From Microbispora sp. ZYX-F-249 (lineage in GTDB: Bacteria; Actinomycetota; Actinomycetes; Streptosporangiales; Streptosporangiaceae): a DNA stretch of 64,000 nt. Position numbers and translations under genes: made by a program. This document shows positions 63,583 to 64,000 of the stretch, piece after piece. The DNA is taken from NCBI RefSeq assembly GCF_039649665.1, contig NZ_JBDJAW010000002.1, positions 62,001-126,000 on the forward strand, given 5' to 3'. The notes under the pieces were generated by a model, which was not told the DNA's origin, searched no databases, and saw only the letters and a list, made by a program, of their open reading frames with translations. Each line of letters opens with the position of its first letter. The first letter of the stretch is position 1.

Positions 63583-64000
63583 GCTCCGCCCTCCTCCGAC
63601 TGGATCTCCGCAGCCCGGTGGACGGCCTTGAGGATGTTCTGGTAGCCGGTGCACCGGCACAGGTTGCCCGCCACGGCCTCCAGCGCCTCCTCCTCGGACG
63701 GGGCGGGGTTGTCCCGCAGGAACGCGGTGACCGTGCACAGGAAGCCCGGCGTGCAGAACCCGCACTGCAGGGCGTGGCACTCGGTGAAGGCCCGCTGGAC
63801 CGGCGACGGCTCGCCGTCGCCGCGGGCCAGGCCCTCCACGGTGGTGATCTCGTGACCGTCCGCCGTGACGGCCAATGTCAGGCACGACCGCACCGGCTCA
63901 CCGTCCAGCAGCACCGTGCAGGCGCCGCAGACGCCGTGCTCGCAGCCCACGTGGGTGCCGGTGAGGCCGAGGTCGTGGCGCAGGCAGTCGGACAGCAGCC
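63579..64000 (-). CDS. Molybdenum hydroxylase, [2Fe-2S] subunit, 5' part outside the window
   Basis: The frame is open to the edge; visible residues cover the first cluster CEHGVCGACTVLLDG and the second ECHALQCGFCTPGFL with NLCRCTGYQNIL. The residues before CEHG (LRHDLGLTGTHVG) continue beyond the boundary at 64000, so the start lies outside. It passes electrons from the molybdenum site to FAD. Overlaps the large subunit by 4 bases (ATGA). Confidence 0.92.
   Translation of the reverse strand, partial: LLSDCLRHDLGLTGTHVGCEHGVCGACTVLLDGEPVRSCLTLAVTADGHEITTVEGLARGDGEPSPVQRAFTECHALQCGFCTPGFLCTVTAFLRDNPAPSEEEALEAVAGNLCRCTGYQNILKAVHRAAEIQSEEGGA

Overview
The window is about 64 kb of very GC-rich chromosomal DNA with near-saturated G/C at third codon positions, many GTG/TTG starts, GTGA/ATGA gene overlaps and several start codons that sit 6 to 8 bases after a TANNNT box without a Shine-Dalgarno sequence. 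Together with FxSxx-COOH (fxs) genes, a MmyB-type regulator, an SseB-family protein and an MsiK/UgpC-type sugar ATPase, this points to a filamentous actinomycete. A member of the Streptosporangiales seems plausible but cannot be proved from the sequence alone. I see no rRNA, tRNA, CRISPR array, transposase or phage genes.

Layout. 0-9 kb: the 3' end of a large LuxR-type regulator, an aldehyde dehydrogenase, a secreted ThuA-domain protein, and a lipoprotein/FtsH-like membrane protease pair. 9-14 kb: a short-chain dehydrogenase, then an envelope-sugar block (nucleotide-sugar dehydrogenase homologue, GT4 glycosyltransferase, MraY/WecA-like membrane protein) in which two of the three proteins lack expected catalytic residues. 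14-19 kb: orphan sugar-ABC ATPase with a divergent LacI regulator, glutathione peroxidase, transglycosylase-like exoprotein, and a TetR regulator facing a ferritin-like diiron protein across two identical palindromes. 19-28.5 kb: small membrane proteins, two tandem DUF202 genes, a broken MmyB regulator next to a broken MFS exporter, a second ferritin-like protein, a UBP zinc finger, a Na+/H+ antiporter and a tyrosine-rich low-complexity protein.

28.5-37 kb: a DinG-type helicase, a membrane-anchored metallopeptidase, a NUDIX protein and the aromatic amino-acid operon aroC-aroK-aroB-aroQ followed by an SGNH hydrolase and preceded by a prepilin peptidase. 37-43 kb: SseB-family protein, a two-gene operon of carbamate kinase and a cyanuric acid hydrolase/barbiturase homologue, a TMEM175-like channel, a Doc toxin with an RHH antitoxin behind a clear promoter/operator, and dapC-like aminotransferase. 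43-48 kb: the remains of an FxSxx-COOH system: a promoter, a collapsed fxsC-like gene and an intact 1308-residue FxsT STAND protein, followed by a RyR-domain fragment.

48-64 kb: DUF418 membrane protein, nitrilase-family amidase, a two-gene operon of unknown function, a 51-residue protein, the two subunits of a hydantoinase/oxoprolinase, a FrnE/DsbA-like thioredoxin-fold protein, CoxG-like protein, a MarR regulator and its divergent ene-reductase, cytochrome bd oxidase (cydAB), and the large and iron-sulfur subunits of a molybdenum hydroxylase that runs off the right edge. Ring-opening amidohydrolase, carbamate kinase, hydantoinase and molybdenum hydroxylase together suggest N-heterocycle catabolism, but they are separate transcription units. 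Two features stand out overall: gene decay (fxsC, RyR fragment, MmyB, MFS) and short tandem duplications sitting at gene 3' ends.
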